DNA of 64,000 bases. Origin: Chamaea fasciata. Lineage: Eukaryota > Chordata > Aves > Passeriformes > Sylviidae. The stretch lies in the NCBI GenBank assembly GCA_029207755.1, contig JARCOQ010000082.1, forward strand, positions 310,001 through 374,000, in the 5' to 3' direction. The position numbers and the translations under genes are program-made. Below, piece after piece: positions 39,635-53,465 of the stretch. Under the pieces are notes generated by a model. That model saw only the letters and a program-made list of their open reading frames with translations. It did not search any database and had not been told where the DNA came from. Each line of letters begins with the position of its first letter. Positions within the stretch are counted from its first letter, which is position 1.

Positions 39635-40728
39635 ATGCATCCCACTCTGGATGGCCAGTGGTCTGGATGGGCCCCAGACCATGGATCCCCTATGAATGGA
39701 CACTGGTCTAGATGGACGCCAGAGCCATGGATTCCAGCTGGACACTGGTGTGGATGGACACCAGAGCCATGGATGCCACTGTGGATGGACACTGGTTTGG
39801 ATGGACATAAGAGCCACGGATCCCAATCTGGATGGACGCTGCTGTGAATAGACCCCAGAGCCATGGATCCCACAGTGGATTGACAGTGGTCAGGATGGAC
39901 ACCAGAGCAATGGATGCCACTGTGGATGGACGCAGGTAGAGATGCACACCAGAGTAATGGTGTCCGCTCTGGATGGACACTGGTCTGGATAGACAGCAGA
40001 ACCCTGGCTTCCACTCTGGATGGACGCTTGCCTGAATAGACAAAAGAGCTATGGATCCCAGCTTGACACTGGTCTGGATGGACACCAGAGCCATGAATCC
40101 CACTCTGAATGCACACTACTCGTGATGGACACAAGAGCCATGCATCCCTCTGTGGATGGAGCCTGGTTTGAATGGACAGCACAGCCACGCATCCAGATGG
40201 ACACCAGAGCCATGGATCCCAACTGGACAGTGGTCTCGATGGACACCAGTGCCATGGATCCCACTGTGGATGGACACTGGTATGGATAGACATCAGAGCC
40301 TTGGATCCCAGCTTGACTGTGTTCTGGATGGAGAGCAGAGTCTTGGATTGGACTCTGGATGGATACTGCTCCAGATGGACAGCAGAGTCTTGGATTGGAC
40401 TCTGGATGGATACTGCTCCAGATGGAACGCAGAGCCATGGATCCCACTCTTGGTGGATACTGGTCTGGATGGACTCCAGAGCCATGGATCCGTCTCTGGA
40501 TGGACACAGTTCTGGATGGACACAAGAGCCATAGATCCAAATTGGAACCTTTTCTGGATGGATGCAAGGGCCATGGATTCCACTCTGGATGGATACTGCT
40601 CCAGTTAGCAACCAGAGTCATAGATCCGAATCCAGATGGAGACTGGTCCAGATGGACACTGGTCCGGATGGTGACCAGAGCCATTCCTCCCACCTTGTAT
40701 TGATAGTGGTCTTGCCAGACCCCGAGGC
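39635..40728 (+). repeat. HOR unit 45, type L (1094 bp)
   Basis: m14 atggatccc, m21 ccttttctgg (usual cctgttctgg), m8 tggtctgg, m19 C. Confidence 0.95.
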
Positions 40729-41525
40729 ATGCATCCCACTCTGGATGGCCAGTGGTCTGGATGGGCCCCAGACCATGGATCCCCTATGAATGGACACTGG
40801 TCTAGATGGACGCCAGAGCCATGGATTCCAGCTGGACACTGGTGTGGATGGACACCAGAGCCATGGATGCCACTATGGATGGACACTGGTTTGGATGGAC
40901 ATAAGAGCCACGGATCCCAATCTGGATGGACGCTGCTGTGAATAGACACCAGAGCCATGGATCCCACAGTGGATTGACAGTGGTCAGGATGGACACCAGG
41001 GCAATGGATGCCACTGTGGATGGACGCAGGTAGAGATGCACACCAGAGTAATGGTGTCCGCTCTGGATGGACACTGGTATGGATAGACATCAGAGCCTTG
41101 GATCCCAGCTTGACTGTGTTCTGGATGGAGAGCAGAGTCTTGGATTGGACTCTGGATGGATACTGCTCCAGATGGACAGCAGAGTCTTGGATTGGACTCT
41201 GGATGGATACTGCTCCAGATGGAACGCAGAGCCATGGATCCCACTGTTGGTGGATACTGGTCTGGATGGACTCCAGAGCCATGGATCCGTCTCTGGATGG
41301 ACACAGTTCTGGATGGACACAAGAGCCATAGATCCAAATTGGAACCTGTTCTGGATGGATGCAAGGGCCATGGATTCCACTCTGGATGGATACTGCTCCA
41401 GTTAGCAACCAGAGTCATAGATCCGAATCCAGATGGAGACTGGTCCAGATGGACACTGGTCCGGATGGTGACCAGAGCCATTCCTCCCACCTTGTATTGA
41501 TAGTGGTCTTGCCAGACCCCGAGGC
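40729..41525 (+). repeat. HOR unit 46, type S, class A (797 bp)
   Basis: m4 has cactatgg (usual cactgtgg), shared with 44808 and 48590. Each of the three follows an L unit with the ccttttctgg marker. m19 G. Confidence 0.95.
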
Positions 41526-42619
41526 ATGGATCCCACTCTGGATGGCCAGTGGTCTGGATGGGCCCCAGACCATGGATCCCCTATGAATGGACACTGGTCT
41601 AGATGGACGCCAGAGCCATGGATTCCAGCTGGACACTGGTGTGGATGGACACCAGAGCCATGGATGCCACTGTGGATGGACACTGGTTTGGATGGACATA
41701 AGAGCCACGGATCCCAATCTGGATGGACGCTGCTGTGAATAGACCCCAGAGCCATGGATCCCACAGTGGATTGACAGTGGTCAGGATGGACACCAGAGCA
41801 ATGGATGCCACTGTGGATGGACGCAGGTAGAGATGCACACCAGAGTAATGGTGTCCGCTCTGGATGGACACTGGTATGGATAGACAGCAGAACCCTGGCT
41901 TCCACTCTGGATGGACGCTTGCCTGAATAGACAAAAGAGCTATGGATCCCAGCTTGACACTGGTCTGGATGGACACCAGAGCCATGAATCCCACTCTGAA
42001 TGCACACTACTCGTGATGGACACAAGAGCCATGCATCCCTCTGTGGATGGAGCCTGGTTTGAATGGACAGCACAGCCACGCATCCAGATGGACACCAGAG
42101 CCGTGGATCCCAACTGGACAGTGGTCTCGATGGACACCAGTGCCATGGATCCCACTGTGGATGGACACTGGTATGGATAGACATCAGAGCCTTGGATCCC
42201 AGCTTGACTGTGTTCTGGATGGAGAGCAGAGTCTTGGATTGGACTCTGGATGGATACTGCTCCAGATGGACAGCAGAGTCTTGGATTGGACTCTGGATGG
42301 ATACTGCTCCAGATGGAACGCAGAGCCATGGATCCCACTGTTGGTGGATACTGGTCTGGATGGACTCCAGAGCCATGGATCCGTCTCTGGATGGACACAG
42401 TTCTGGATGGACACAAGAGCCATAGATCCAAATTGGAACCTGTTCTGGATGGATGCAAGGGCCATGGATTCCACTCTGGATGGATACTGCTCCAGTTAGC
42501 AACCAGAGTCATAGATCCGAATCCAGATGGAGACTGGTCCAGATGGACACTGGTCCGGATGGTGACCAGAGCCATTCCTCCCACCTTGTATTGATAGTGG
42601 TCTTGCCAGACCCCGAGGC
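41526..42619 (+). repeat. HOR unit 47, type L (1094 bp)
   Basis: One of the few long units whose m1 starts atggatcc. m8 tggtatgg, m19 G. Confidence 0.95.
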
Positions 42620-43713
42620 ATGCATCCCACTCTGGATGGCCAGTGGTCTGGATGGGCCCCAGACCATGGATCCCCTATGAATGGACACTGGTCTAGATGG
42701 ACGCCAGAGCCATGGATTCCAGCTGGACACTGGTGTGGATGGACACCAGAGCCATGGATGCCACTGTGGATGGACACTGGTTTGGATGGACATAAGAGCC
42801 ACGGATCCCAATCTGGATGGACGCTGCTGTGAATAGACCCCAGAGCCATGGATCCCACAGTGGATTGACAGTGGTCAGGATGGACACCAGAGCAATGGAT
42901 GCCACTGTGGATGGACGCAGGTAGAGATGCACACCAGAGTAATGGTGTCCGCTCTGGATGGACACTGGTATGGATAGACAGCAGAACCCTGGCTTCCACT
43001 CTGGATGGACGCTTGCCTGAATAGACAAAAGAGCTATGGATCCCAGCTTGACACTGGTCTGGATGGACACCAGAGCCATGAATCCCACTCTGAATGCACA
43101 CTACTCGTGATGGACACAAGAGCCATGCATCCCTCTGTGGATGGAGCCTGGTTTGAATGGACAGCACAGCCACGCATCCAGATGGACACCAGAGCCGTGG
43201 ATCCCAACTGGACAGTGGTCTCGATGGACACCAGTGCCATGGATCCCACTGTGGATGGACACTGGTATGGATAGACATCAGAGCCTTGGATCCCAGCTTG
43301 ACTGTGTTCTGGATGGAGAGCAGAGTCTTGGATTGGACTCTGGATGGATACTGCTCCAGATGGACAGCAGAGTCTTGGATTGGACTCTGGATGGATACTG
43401 CTCCAGATGGAACGCAGAGCCATGGATCCCACTCTTGGTGGATACTGGTCTGGATGGACTCCAGAGCCATGGATCCGTCTCTGGATGGACACAGTTCTGG
43501 ATGGACACAAGAGCCATAGATCCAAATTGGAACCTGTTCTGGATGGATGCAAGGGCCATGGATTCCACTCTGGATGGATACTGCTCCAGTTAGCAACCAG
43601 AGTCATAGATCCGAATCCAGATGGAGACTGGTCCAGATGGACACTGGTCCGGATGGTGACCAGAGCCATTCCTCCCACCTTGTATTGATAGTGGTCTTGC
43701 CAGACCCCGAGGC
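42620..43713 (+). repeat. HOR unit 48, type L (1094 bp)
   Basis: m8 tggtatgg, m19 C. No private marker seen. Confidence 0.95.
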
Positions 43714-44807
43714 ATGCATCCCACTCTGGATGGCCAGTGGTCTGGATGGGCCCCAGACCATGGATCCCCTATGAATGGACACTGGTCTAGATGGACGCCA
43801 GAGCCATGGATTCCAGCTGGACACTGGTGTGGATGGACACCAGAGCCATGGATGCCACTGTGGATGGACACTGGTTTGGATGGACATAAGAGCCACGGAT
43901 CCCAATCTGGATGGACGCTGCTGTGAATAGACCCCAGAGCCATGGATCCCACAGTGGATTGACAGTGGTCAGGATGGACACCAGAGCAATGGATGCCACT
44001 GTGGATGGACGCAGGTAGAGATGCACACCAGAGTAATGGTGTCCGCTCTGGATGGACACTGGTCTGGATAGACAGCAGAACCCTGGCTTCCACTCTGGAT
44101 GGACGCTTGCCTGAATAGACAAAAGAGCTATGGATCCCAGCTTGACACTGGTCTGGATGGACACCAGAGCCATGAATCCCACTCTGAATGCACACTACTC
44201 GTGATGGACACAAGAGCCATGCATCCCTCTGTGGATGGAGCCTGGTTTGAATGGACAGCACAGCCACGCATCCAGATGGACACCAGAGCCATGGATCCCA
44301 ACTGGACAGTGGTCTCGATGGACACCAGTGCCATGGATCCCACTGTGGATGGACACTGGTATGGATAGACATCAGAGCCTTGGATCCCAGCTTGACTGTG
44401 TTCTGGATGGAGAGCAGAGTCTTGGATTGGACTCTGGATGGATACTGCTCCAGATGGACAGCAGAGTCTTGGATTGGACTCTGGATGGATACTGCTCCAG
44501 ATGGAACGCAGAGCCATGGATCCCACTCTTGGTGGATACTGGTCTGGATGGACTCCAGAGCCATGGATCCGTCTCTGGATGGACACAGTTCTGGATGGAC
44601 ACAAGAGCCATAGATCCAAATTGGAACCTTTTCTGGATGGATGCAAGGGCCATGGATTCCACTCTGGATGGATACTGCTCCAGTTAGCAACCAGAGTCAT
44701 AGATCCGAATCCAGATGGAGACTGGTCCAGATGGACACTGGTCCGGATGGTGACCAGAGCCATTCCTCCCACCTTGTATTGATAGTGGTCTTGCCAGACC
44801 CCGAGGC
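43714..44807 (+). repeat. HOR unit 49, type L (1094 bp)
   Basis: m14 atggatccc, m21 ccttttctgg, m8 tggtctgg, m19 C. Opens the first 3,782-bp module. Confidence 0.95.
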
Positions 44808-45604
44808 ATGCATCCCACTCTGGATGGCCAGTGGTCTGGATGGGCCCCAGACCATGGATCCCCTATGAATGGACACTGGTCTAGATGGACGCCAGAGCCA
44901 TGGATTCCAGCTGGACACTGGTGTGGATGGACACCAGAGCCATGGATGCCACTATGGATGGACACTGGTTTGGATGGACATAAGAGCCACGGATCCCAAT
45001 CTGGATGGACGCTGCTGTGAATAGACACCAGAGCCATGGATCCCACAGTGGATTGACAGTGGTCAGGATGGACACCAGGGCAATGGATGCCACTGTGGAT
45101 GGACGCAGGTAGAGATGCACACCAGAGTAATGGTGTCCGCTCTGGATGGACACTGGTATGGATAGACATCAGAGCCTTGGATCCCAGCTTGACTGTGTTC
45201 TGGATGGAGAGCAGAGTCTTGGATTGGACTCTGGATGGATACTGCTCCAGATGGACAGCAGAGTCTTGGATTGGACTCTGGATGGATACTGCTCCAGATG
45301 GAACGCAGAGCCATGGATCCCACTGTTGGTGGATACTGGTCTGGATGGACTCCAGAGCCATGGATCCGTCTCTGGATGGACACAGTTCTGGATGGACACA
45401 AGAGCCATAGATCCAAATTGGAACCTGTTCTGGATGGATGCAAGGGCCATGGATTCCACTCTGGATGGATACTGCTCCAGTTAGCAACCAGAGTCATAGA
45501 TCCGAATCCAGATGGAGACTGGTCCAGATGGACACTGGTCCGGATGGTGACCAGAGCCATTCCTCCCACCTTGTATTGATAGTGGTCTTGCCAGACCCCG
45601 AGGC
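44808..45604 (+). repeat. HOR unit 50, type S, class A (797 bp)
   Basis: m4 cactatgg, m19 G. Confidence 0.95.
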
Positions 45605-46401
45605 ATGCATCCCACTCTGGATGGCCAGTGGTCTGGATGGGCCCCAGACCATGGATCCCCTATGAATGGACACTGGTCTAGATGGACGCCAGAGCCATGG
45701 ATTCCAGCTGGACACTGGTGTGGATGGACACCAGAGCCATGGATGCCACTGTGGATGGACACTGGTTTGGATGGACATAAGAGCCACGGATCCCAATCTG
45801 GATGGACGCTGCTGTGAATAGACACCAGAGCCATGGATCCCACAGTGGATTGACAGTGGTCAGGATGGACACCAGGGCAATGGATGCCACTGTGGATGGA
45901 CGCAGGTAGAGATGCACACCCGAGTAATGGTGTCCGCTCTGGATGGACACTGGTACGGATAGACATCAGAGCCTTGGATCCCAGCTTGACTGTGTTCTGG
46001 ATGGAGAGCAGAGTCTTGGATTGGACTCTGGATGGATACTGCTCCAGATGGACAGCAGAGTCTTGGATTGGACTCTGGATGGATACTGCTCCAGATGGAA
46101 CGCAGAGCCATGGATCCCACTGTTGGTGGATACTGGTCTGGATGGACTCCAGAGCCATGGATCCGTCTCTGGATGGACACAGTTCTGGATGGACACAAGA
46201 GCCATAGATCCAAATTGGAACCTGTTCTGGATGGATGCAAGGGCCATGGATTCCACTCTGGATGGATACTGCTCCAGTTAGCAACCGGAGTCATAGATCC
46301 GAATCCAGATGGAGACTGGTCCAGATGGACACTGGTCCGGATGGTGACCAGAGCCATTCCTCCCACCTTGTATTGATAGTGGTCTTGCCAGACCCCGAGG
46401 C
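45605..46401 (+). repeat. HOR unit 51, type S, class A (797 bp)
   Basis: m7 cacacccgag, hybrid tggtacgg, m22 end caaccggagtc (shared only with 49387). m19 G. Confidence 0.95.
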
Positions 46402-47495
46402 ATGCATCCCACTCTGGATGGCCAGTGGTCTGGATAGGCCCCAGACCATGGATCCCCTATGAATGGACACTGGTCTAGATGGACGCCAGAGCCATGGATT
46501 CCAGCTGGACACTGGTGTGGATGGACACCAGAGCCATGGATGCCACTGTGGATGGACACTGGTTTGGATGGACATAAGAGCCACGGATCCCAATCTGGAT
46601 GGACGCTGCTGTGAATAGACCCCAGAGCCATGGATCCCACAGTGGATTGACAGTGGTCAGGATGGACACCAGAGCAATGGATGCCACTGTGGATGGACGC
46701 AGGTAGAGATGCACACCAGAGTAATGGTGTCCGCTCTGGATGGACACTGGTATGGATAGACAGCAGAACCCTGGCTTCCACTCTGGATGGACGCTTGCCT
46801 GAATAGACAAAAGAGCAATGGATCCCAGCTTGACACTGGTCTGGATGGACACCAGAGCCATGAATCCCACTCTGAATGCACACTACTCGTGATGGACACA
46901 AGAGCCATGCATCCCTCTGTGGATGGAGCCTGGTTTGAATGGACAGCACAGCCACGCATCCAGATGGACACCAGAGCCGTGGATCCCAACTGGACAGTGG
47001 TCTCGATGGACACCAGTGCCATGGATCCCACTGTGGATGGACACTGGTATGGATAGACATCAGAGCCTTGGATCCCAGCTTGACTGTGTTCTGGATGGAG
47101 AGCAGAGTCTTGGATTGGACTCTGGATGGATACTGCTCCAGATGGACAGCAGAGTCTTGGATTGGACTCTGGATGGATACTGCTCCAGATGGAACGCAGA
47201 GCCATGGATCCCACTCTTGGTGGATACTGGTCTGGATGGACTCCAGAGCCATGGATCCGTCTCTGGATGGACACAGTTCTGGATGGACACAAGAGCCATA
47301 GATCCAAATTGGAACCTGTTCTGGATGGATGCAAGGGCCATGGATTCCACTCTGGATGGATACTGCTCCAGTTAGCAACCAGAGTCATAGATCCGAATCC
47401 AGATGGAGACTGGTCCAGATGGACACTGGTCCGGATGGTGACCAGAGCCATTCCTCCCACCTTGTATTGATAGTGGTCTTGCCAGACCCCGAGGC
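46402..47495 (+). repeat. HOR unit 52, type L (1094 bp)
   Basis: Private ggataggcc in m1. m9 ends gagcaatgg (usual gagctatgg), shared only with 50184. m8 tggtatgg, m19 C. Confidence 0.95.
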
Positions 47496-48589
47496 ATGCA
47501 TCCCACTCTGGATGGCCAGTGGTCTGGATGGGCCCCAGACCATGGATCCCCTATGAATGGACACTGGTCTAGATGGACGCCAGAGCCATGGATTCCAGCT
47601 GGACACTGGTGTGGATGGACACCAGAGCCATGGATGCCACTGTGGATGGACACTGGTTTGGATGGACATAAGAGCCACGGATCCCAATCTGGATGGACGC
47701 TGCTGTGAATAGACCCCAGAGCCATGGATCCCACAGTGGATTGACAGTGGTCAGGATGGACACCAGAGCAATGGATGCCACTGTGGATGGACGCAGGTAG
47801 AGATGCACACCAGAGTAATGGTGTCCGCTCTGGATGGACACTGGTATGGATAGACAGCAGAACCCTGGCTTCCACTCTGGATGGACGCTTGCCTGAATAG
47901 ACAAAAGAGCTATGGATCCCAGCTTGACACTGGTCTGGATGGACACCAGAGCCATGAATCCCACTCTGAATGCACACTACTCGTGATGGACACAAGAGCC
48001 ATGCATCCCTCTGTGGATGGAGCCTGGTTTGAATGGACAGCACAGCCACGCATCCAGATGGACACCAGAGCCATGGATCCCAACTGGACAGTGGTCTCGA
48101 TGGACACCAGTGCCATGGATCCCACTGTGGATGGACACTGGTATGGATAGACATCAGAGCCTTGGATCCCAGCTTGACTGTGTTCTGGATGGAGAGCAGA
48201 GTCTTGGATTGGACTCTGGATGGATACTGCTCCAGATGGACAGCAGAGTCTTGGATTGGACTCTGGATGGATACTGCTCCAGATGGAACGCAGAGCCATG
48301 GATCCCACTCTTGGTGGATACTGGTCTGGATGGACTCCAGAGCCATGGATCCGTCTCTGGATGGACACAATTCTGGATGGACACAAGAGCCATAGATCCA
48401 AATTGGAACCTTTTCTGGATGGATGCAAGGGCCATGGATTCCACTCTGGATGGATACTGCTCCAGTTAGCAACCAGAGTCATAGATCCGAATCCAGATGG
48501 AGACTGGTCCAGATGGACACTGGTCCGGATGGTGACCAGAGCCATTCCTCCCACCTTGTATTGATAGTGGTCTTGCCAGACCCCGAGGC
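47496..48589 (+). repeat. HOR unit 53, type L (1094 bp)
   Basis: m14 atggatccc, m21 ccttttctgg, private acaattctgg in m20, m8 tggtatgg, m19 C. Opens the second 3,782-bp module. Confidence 0.95.
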
Positions 48590-49386
48590 ATGCATCCCAC
48601 TCTGGATGGCCAGTGGTCTGGATGGGCCCCAGACCATGGATCCCCTATGAATGGACACTGGTCTAGATGGACGCCAGAGCCATGGATTCCAGCTGGACAC
48701 TGGTGTGGATGGACACCAGAGCCATGGATGCCACTATGGATGGACACTGGTTTGGATGGACATAAGAGCCACGGATCCCAATCTGGATGGACGCTGCTGT
48801 GAATAGACACCAGAGCCATGGATCCCACAGTGGATTGACAGTGGTCAGGATGGACACCAGGGCAATGGATGCCACTGTGGATGGACGCAGGTAGAGATGC
48901 ACACCAGAGTAATGGTGTCCGCTCTGGATGGACACTGGTATGGATAGACATCAGAGCCTTGGATCCCAGCTTGACTGTGTTCTGGATGGAGAGCAGAGTC
49001 TTGGATTGGACTCTGGATGGATACTGCTCCAGATGGACAGCAGAGTCTTGGATTGGACTCTGGATGGATACTGCTCCAGATGGAACGCAGAGCCATGGAT
49101 CCCACTGTTGGTGGATACTGGTCTGGATGGACTCCAGAGCCATGGATCCGTCTCTGGATGGACACAGTTCTGGATGGACACAAGAGCCATAGATCCAAAT
49201 TGGAACCTGTTCTGGATGGATGCAAGGGCCATGGATTCCACTCTGGATGGATACTGCTCCAGTTAGCAACCAGAGTCATAGATCCGAATCCAGATGGAGA
49301 CTGGTCCAGATGGACACTGGTCCGGATGGTGACCAGAGCCATTCCTCCCACCTTGTATTGATAGTGGTCTTGCCAGACCCCGAGGC
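48590..49386 (+). repeat. HOR unit 54, type S, class A (797 bp)
   Basis: m4 cactatgg, m19 G. Confidence 0.95.
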
Positions 49387-50183
49387 ATGCATCCCACTCT
49401 GGATGGCCAGTGGTCTGGATGGGCCCCAGACCATGGATCCCCTATGAATGGACACTGGTCTAGATGGACGCCAGAGCCATGGATTCCAGCTGGACACTGG
49501 TGTGGATGGACACCAGAGCCATGGATGCCACTGTGGATGGACACTGGTTTGGATGGACATAAGAGCCACGGATCCCAATCTGGATGGACGCTGCTGTGAA
49601 TAGACACCAGAGCCATGGATCCCACAGTGGATTGACAGTGGTCAGGATGGACACCAGGGCAATGGATGCCACTGTGGATGGACGCAGGTAGAGATGCACA
49701 CCCGAGTAATGGTGTCCGCTCTGGATGGACACTGGTACGGATAGACATCAGAGCCTTGGATCCCAGCTTGACTGTGTTCTGGATGGAGAGCAGAGTCTTG
49801 GATTGGACTCTGGATGGATACTGCTCCAGATGGACAGCAGAGTCTTGGATTGGACTCTGGATGGATACTGCTCCAGATGGAACGCAGAGCCATGGATCCC
49901 ACTGTTGGTGGATACTGGTCTGGATGGACTCCAGAGCCATGGATCCGTCTCTGGATGGACACAGTTCTGGATGGACACAAGAGCCATAGATCCAAATTGG
50001 AACCTGTTCTGGATGGATGCAAGGGCCATGGATTCCACTCTGGATGGATACTGCTCCAGTTAGCAACCGGAGTCATAGATCCGAATCCAGATGGAGACTG
50101 GTCCAGATGGACACTGGTCCGGATGGTGACCAGAGCCATTCCTCCCACCTTGTATTGATAGTGGTCTTGCCAGACCCCGAGGC
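49387..50183 (+). repeat. HOR unit 55, type S, class A (797 bp)
   Basis: m7 cacacccgag, hybrid tggtacgg, m22 caaccggagtc, m19 G. Matches unit 51. Confidence 0.95.
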
Positions 50184-51277
50184 ATGCATCCCACTCTGGA
50201 TGGCCAGTGGTCTGGATGGGCCCCAGACCATGGATCCCCTATGAATGGACACTGGTCTAGATGGACGCCAGAGCCATGGATTCCAGCTGGACACTGGTGT
50301 GGATGGACACCAGAGCCATGGATGCCACTGTGGATGGACACTGGTTTGGATGGACATAAGAGCCACGGATCCCAATCTGGATGGACGCTGCTGTGAATAG
50401 ACCCCAGAGCCATGGATCCCACAGTGGATTGACAGTGGTCAGGATGGACACCAGAGCAATGGATGCCACTGTGGATGGACGCAGGTAGAGATGCACACCA
50501 GAGTAATGGTGTCCGCTCTGGATGGACACTGGTATGGATAGACAGCAGAACCCTGGCTTCCACTCTGGATGGACGCTTGCCTGAATAGACAAAAGAGCAA
50601 TGGATCCCAGCTTGACACTGGTCTGGATGGACACCAGAGCCATGAATCCCACTCTGAATGCACACTACTCGTGACGGACACAAGAGCCATGCATCCCTCT
50701 GTGGATGGAGCCTGGTTTGAATGGACAGCACAGCCACGCATCCAGATGGACACCAGAGCCGTGGATCCCAACTGGACAGTGGTCTCGATGGACACCAGTG
50801 CCATGGATCCCACTGTGGATGGACACTGGTATGGATAGACATCAGAGCCTTGGATCCCAGCTTGACTGTGTTCTGGATGGAGAGCAGAGTCTTGGATTGG
50901 ACTCTGGATGGATACTGCTCCAGATGGACAGCAGAGTCTTGGATTGGACTCTGGATGGATACTGCTCCAGATGGAACGCAGAGCCATGGATCCCACTGTT
51001 GGTGGATACTGGTCTGGATGGACTCCAGAGCCATGGATCCGTCTCTGGATGGACACAGTTCTGGATGGACACAAGAGCCATAGATCCAAATTGGAACCTG
51101 TTCTGGATGGATGCAAGGGCCATGGATTCCACTCTGGATGGATACTGCTCCAGTTAGCAACCAGAGTCATAGATCCGAATCCAGATGGAGACTGGTCCAG
51201 ATGGACACTGGTCCGGATGGTGACCAGAGCCATTCCTCCCACCTTGTATTGATAGTGGTCTTGCCAGACCCCGAGGC
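50184..51277 (+). repeat. HOR unit 56, type L (1094 bp)
   Basis: m9 gagcaatgg like unit 52. Private gtgacgg in m11. m8 tggtatgg, m19 G. Confidence 0.95.
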
Positions 51278-52371
51278 ATGCATCCCACTCTGGATGGCCA
51301 GTGGTCTGGATGGGCCCCAGACCATGGATCCCCTATGAATGGACACTGGTCTAGATGGACGCCAGAGCCATGGATTCCAGCTGGACACTGGTGTGGATGG
51401 ACACCAGAGCCATGGATGCCACTGTGGATGGACACTGGTTTGGATGGACATAAGAGCCACGGATCCCAATCTGGATGGACGCTGCTGTGAATAGACCCCA
51501 GAGCCATGGATCCCACAGTGGATTGACAGTGGTCAGGATGGACACCAGAGCAATGGATGCCACTGTGGATGGACGCAGGTAGAGATGCACACCAGAGTAA
51601 TGGTGTCCGCTCTGGATGGACACTGGTATGGATAGACAGCAGAACCCTGGCTTCCACTCTGGATGGACGCTTGCCTGAATAGACAAAAGAGCTATGGATC
51701 CCAGCTTGACACTGGTCTGGATGGACACCAGAGCCATGAATCCCACTCTGAATGCACACTACTCGTGATGGACACAAGAGCCATGCATCCCTCTGTGGAT
51801 GGAGCCTGGTTTGAATGGACAGCACAGCCACGCATCCAGATGGACACCAGAGCCGTGGATCCCAACTGGACAGTGGTCTCGATGGACACCAGTGCCATGG
51901 ATCCCACAGTGGATGGACACTGGTATGGATAGACATCAGAGCCTTGGATCCCAGCTTGACTGTGTTCTGGATGGAGAGCAGAGTCTTGGATTGGACTCTG
52001 GATGGATACTGCTCCAGATGGACAGCAGAGTCTTGGATTGGACTCTGGATGGATACTGCTCCAGATGGAACGCAGAGCCATGGATCCCACTGTTGGTGGA
52101 TACTGGTCTGGATGGACTCCAGAGCCATGGATCCGTCTCTGGATGGACACAGTTCTGGATGGACACAAGAGCCATAGATCCAAATTGGAACCTGTTCTGG
52201 ATGGATGCAAGGGCCATGGATTCCACTCTGGATGGATACTGCTCCAGTTAGCAACCAGAGTCATAGATCCGAATCCAGATGGAGACTGGTCCAGATGGAC
52301 ACTGGTCCGGATGGTGACCAGAGCCATTCCTCCCACCTTGTATTGATAGTGGTCTTGCCAGACCGCGAGGC
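51278..52371 (+). repeat. HOR unit 57, type L (1094 bp)
   Basis: Private cccacagtgg in m15. m24 has gaccgcgagg (usual gaccccgagg), next to a downstream unit with the agaagcctgg marker. m19 G. Confidence 0.95.
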
Positions 52372-53465
52372 ATGCATCCCACTCTGGATGGCCAGTGGTC
52401 TGGATGGGCCCCAGACCATGGATCCCCTATGAATGGACACTGGTCTAGATGGACGCCAGAGCCATGGATTCCAGCTGGACACTGGTGTGGATGGACACCA
52501 GAGCCATGGATGCCACTGTGGATGGACACTGGTTTGGATGGACATAAGAGCCACGGATCCCAATCTGGATGGACGCTGCTGTGAATAGACCCCAGAGCCA
52601 TGGATCCCACAGTGGATTGACAGTGGTCAGGATGGACACCAGAGCAATGGATGCCACTGTGGATGGACGCAGGTAGAGATGCACACCAGAGTAATGGTGT
52701 CCGCTCTGGATGGACACTGGTCTGGATAGACAGCAGAAGCCTGGCTTCCACTCTGGATGGACGCTTGCCTGAATAGACAAAAGAGCTATGGATCCCAGCT
52801 TGACACTGGTCTGGATGGCCACCAGAGCCATGAATCCCACTCTGAATGCACACTACTCGTGATGGACACAAGAGCCATGCATCCCTCTGTGGATGGAGCC
52901 TGGTTTGAATGGACAGCACAGCCACGCATCCAGATGGACACCAGAGCCGTGGATCCCAACTGGACAGTGGTCTCGATGGACACCAGTGCCATGGATCCCA
53001 CTGTGGATGGACACTGGTATGGATAGACATCAGAGCCTTGGATCCCAGCTTGACTGTGTTCTGGATGGAGAGCAGAGTCTTGGATTGGACTCTGGATGGA
53101 TACTGCTCCAGATGGAGAGCAGAGTCTTGGATTGGACTCTGGATGGATACTGCTCCAGATGGAACGCAGAGCCATGGATCCCACTCTTGGTGGATACTGG
53201 TCTGGATGGACTCCAGAGCCATGGATCCGTCTCTGGATGGACACAGTTCTGGATGGACACAAGAGCCATAGATCCAAATTGGAACCTGTTCTGGATGGAT
53301 GCAAGGGCCATGGATTCCACTCTGGATGGATACTGCTCCAGTTAGCAACCAGAGTCATAGATCCGAATCCAGATGGAGACTGGTCCAGATGGACACTGGT
53401 CCGGATGGTGACCAGAGCCATTCCTCCCACCTTGTATTGATAGTGGTCTTGCCAGACCCCGAGGC
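52372..53465 (+). repeat. HOR unit 58, type L (1094 bp)
   Basis: m8 end agaagcctgg (usual agaaccctgg), private gatggccacc in m10, m17 end gagagc (usual gacagc), m8 tggtctgg, m19 C. Confidence 0.95.

Larger units (their letters stand above)
43714..51277 (+). repeat. Tandem L S S L modules of 3,782 bp (two copies)
   Basis: Copies at 43714-47495 and 47496-51277 share, in order, m14 atggatccc with ccttttctgg, m4 cactatgg, cccgag with tggtacgg and caaccgg, and m9 gagcaatgg. A related partial copy begins at 39635 (L then S with the same markers), 4,079 bp before 43714. Confidence 0.92.
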
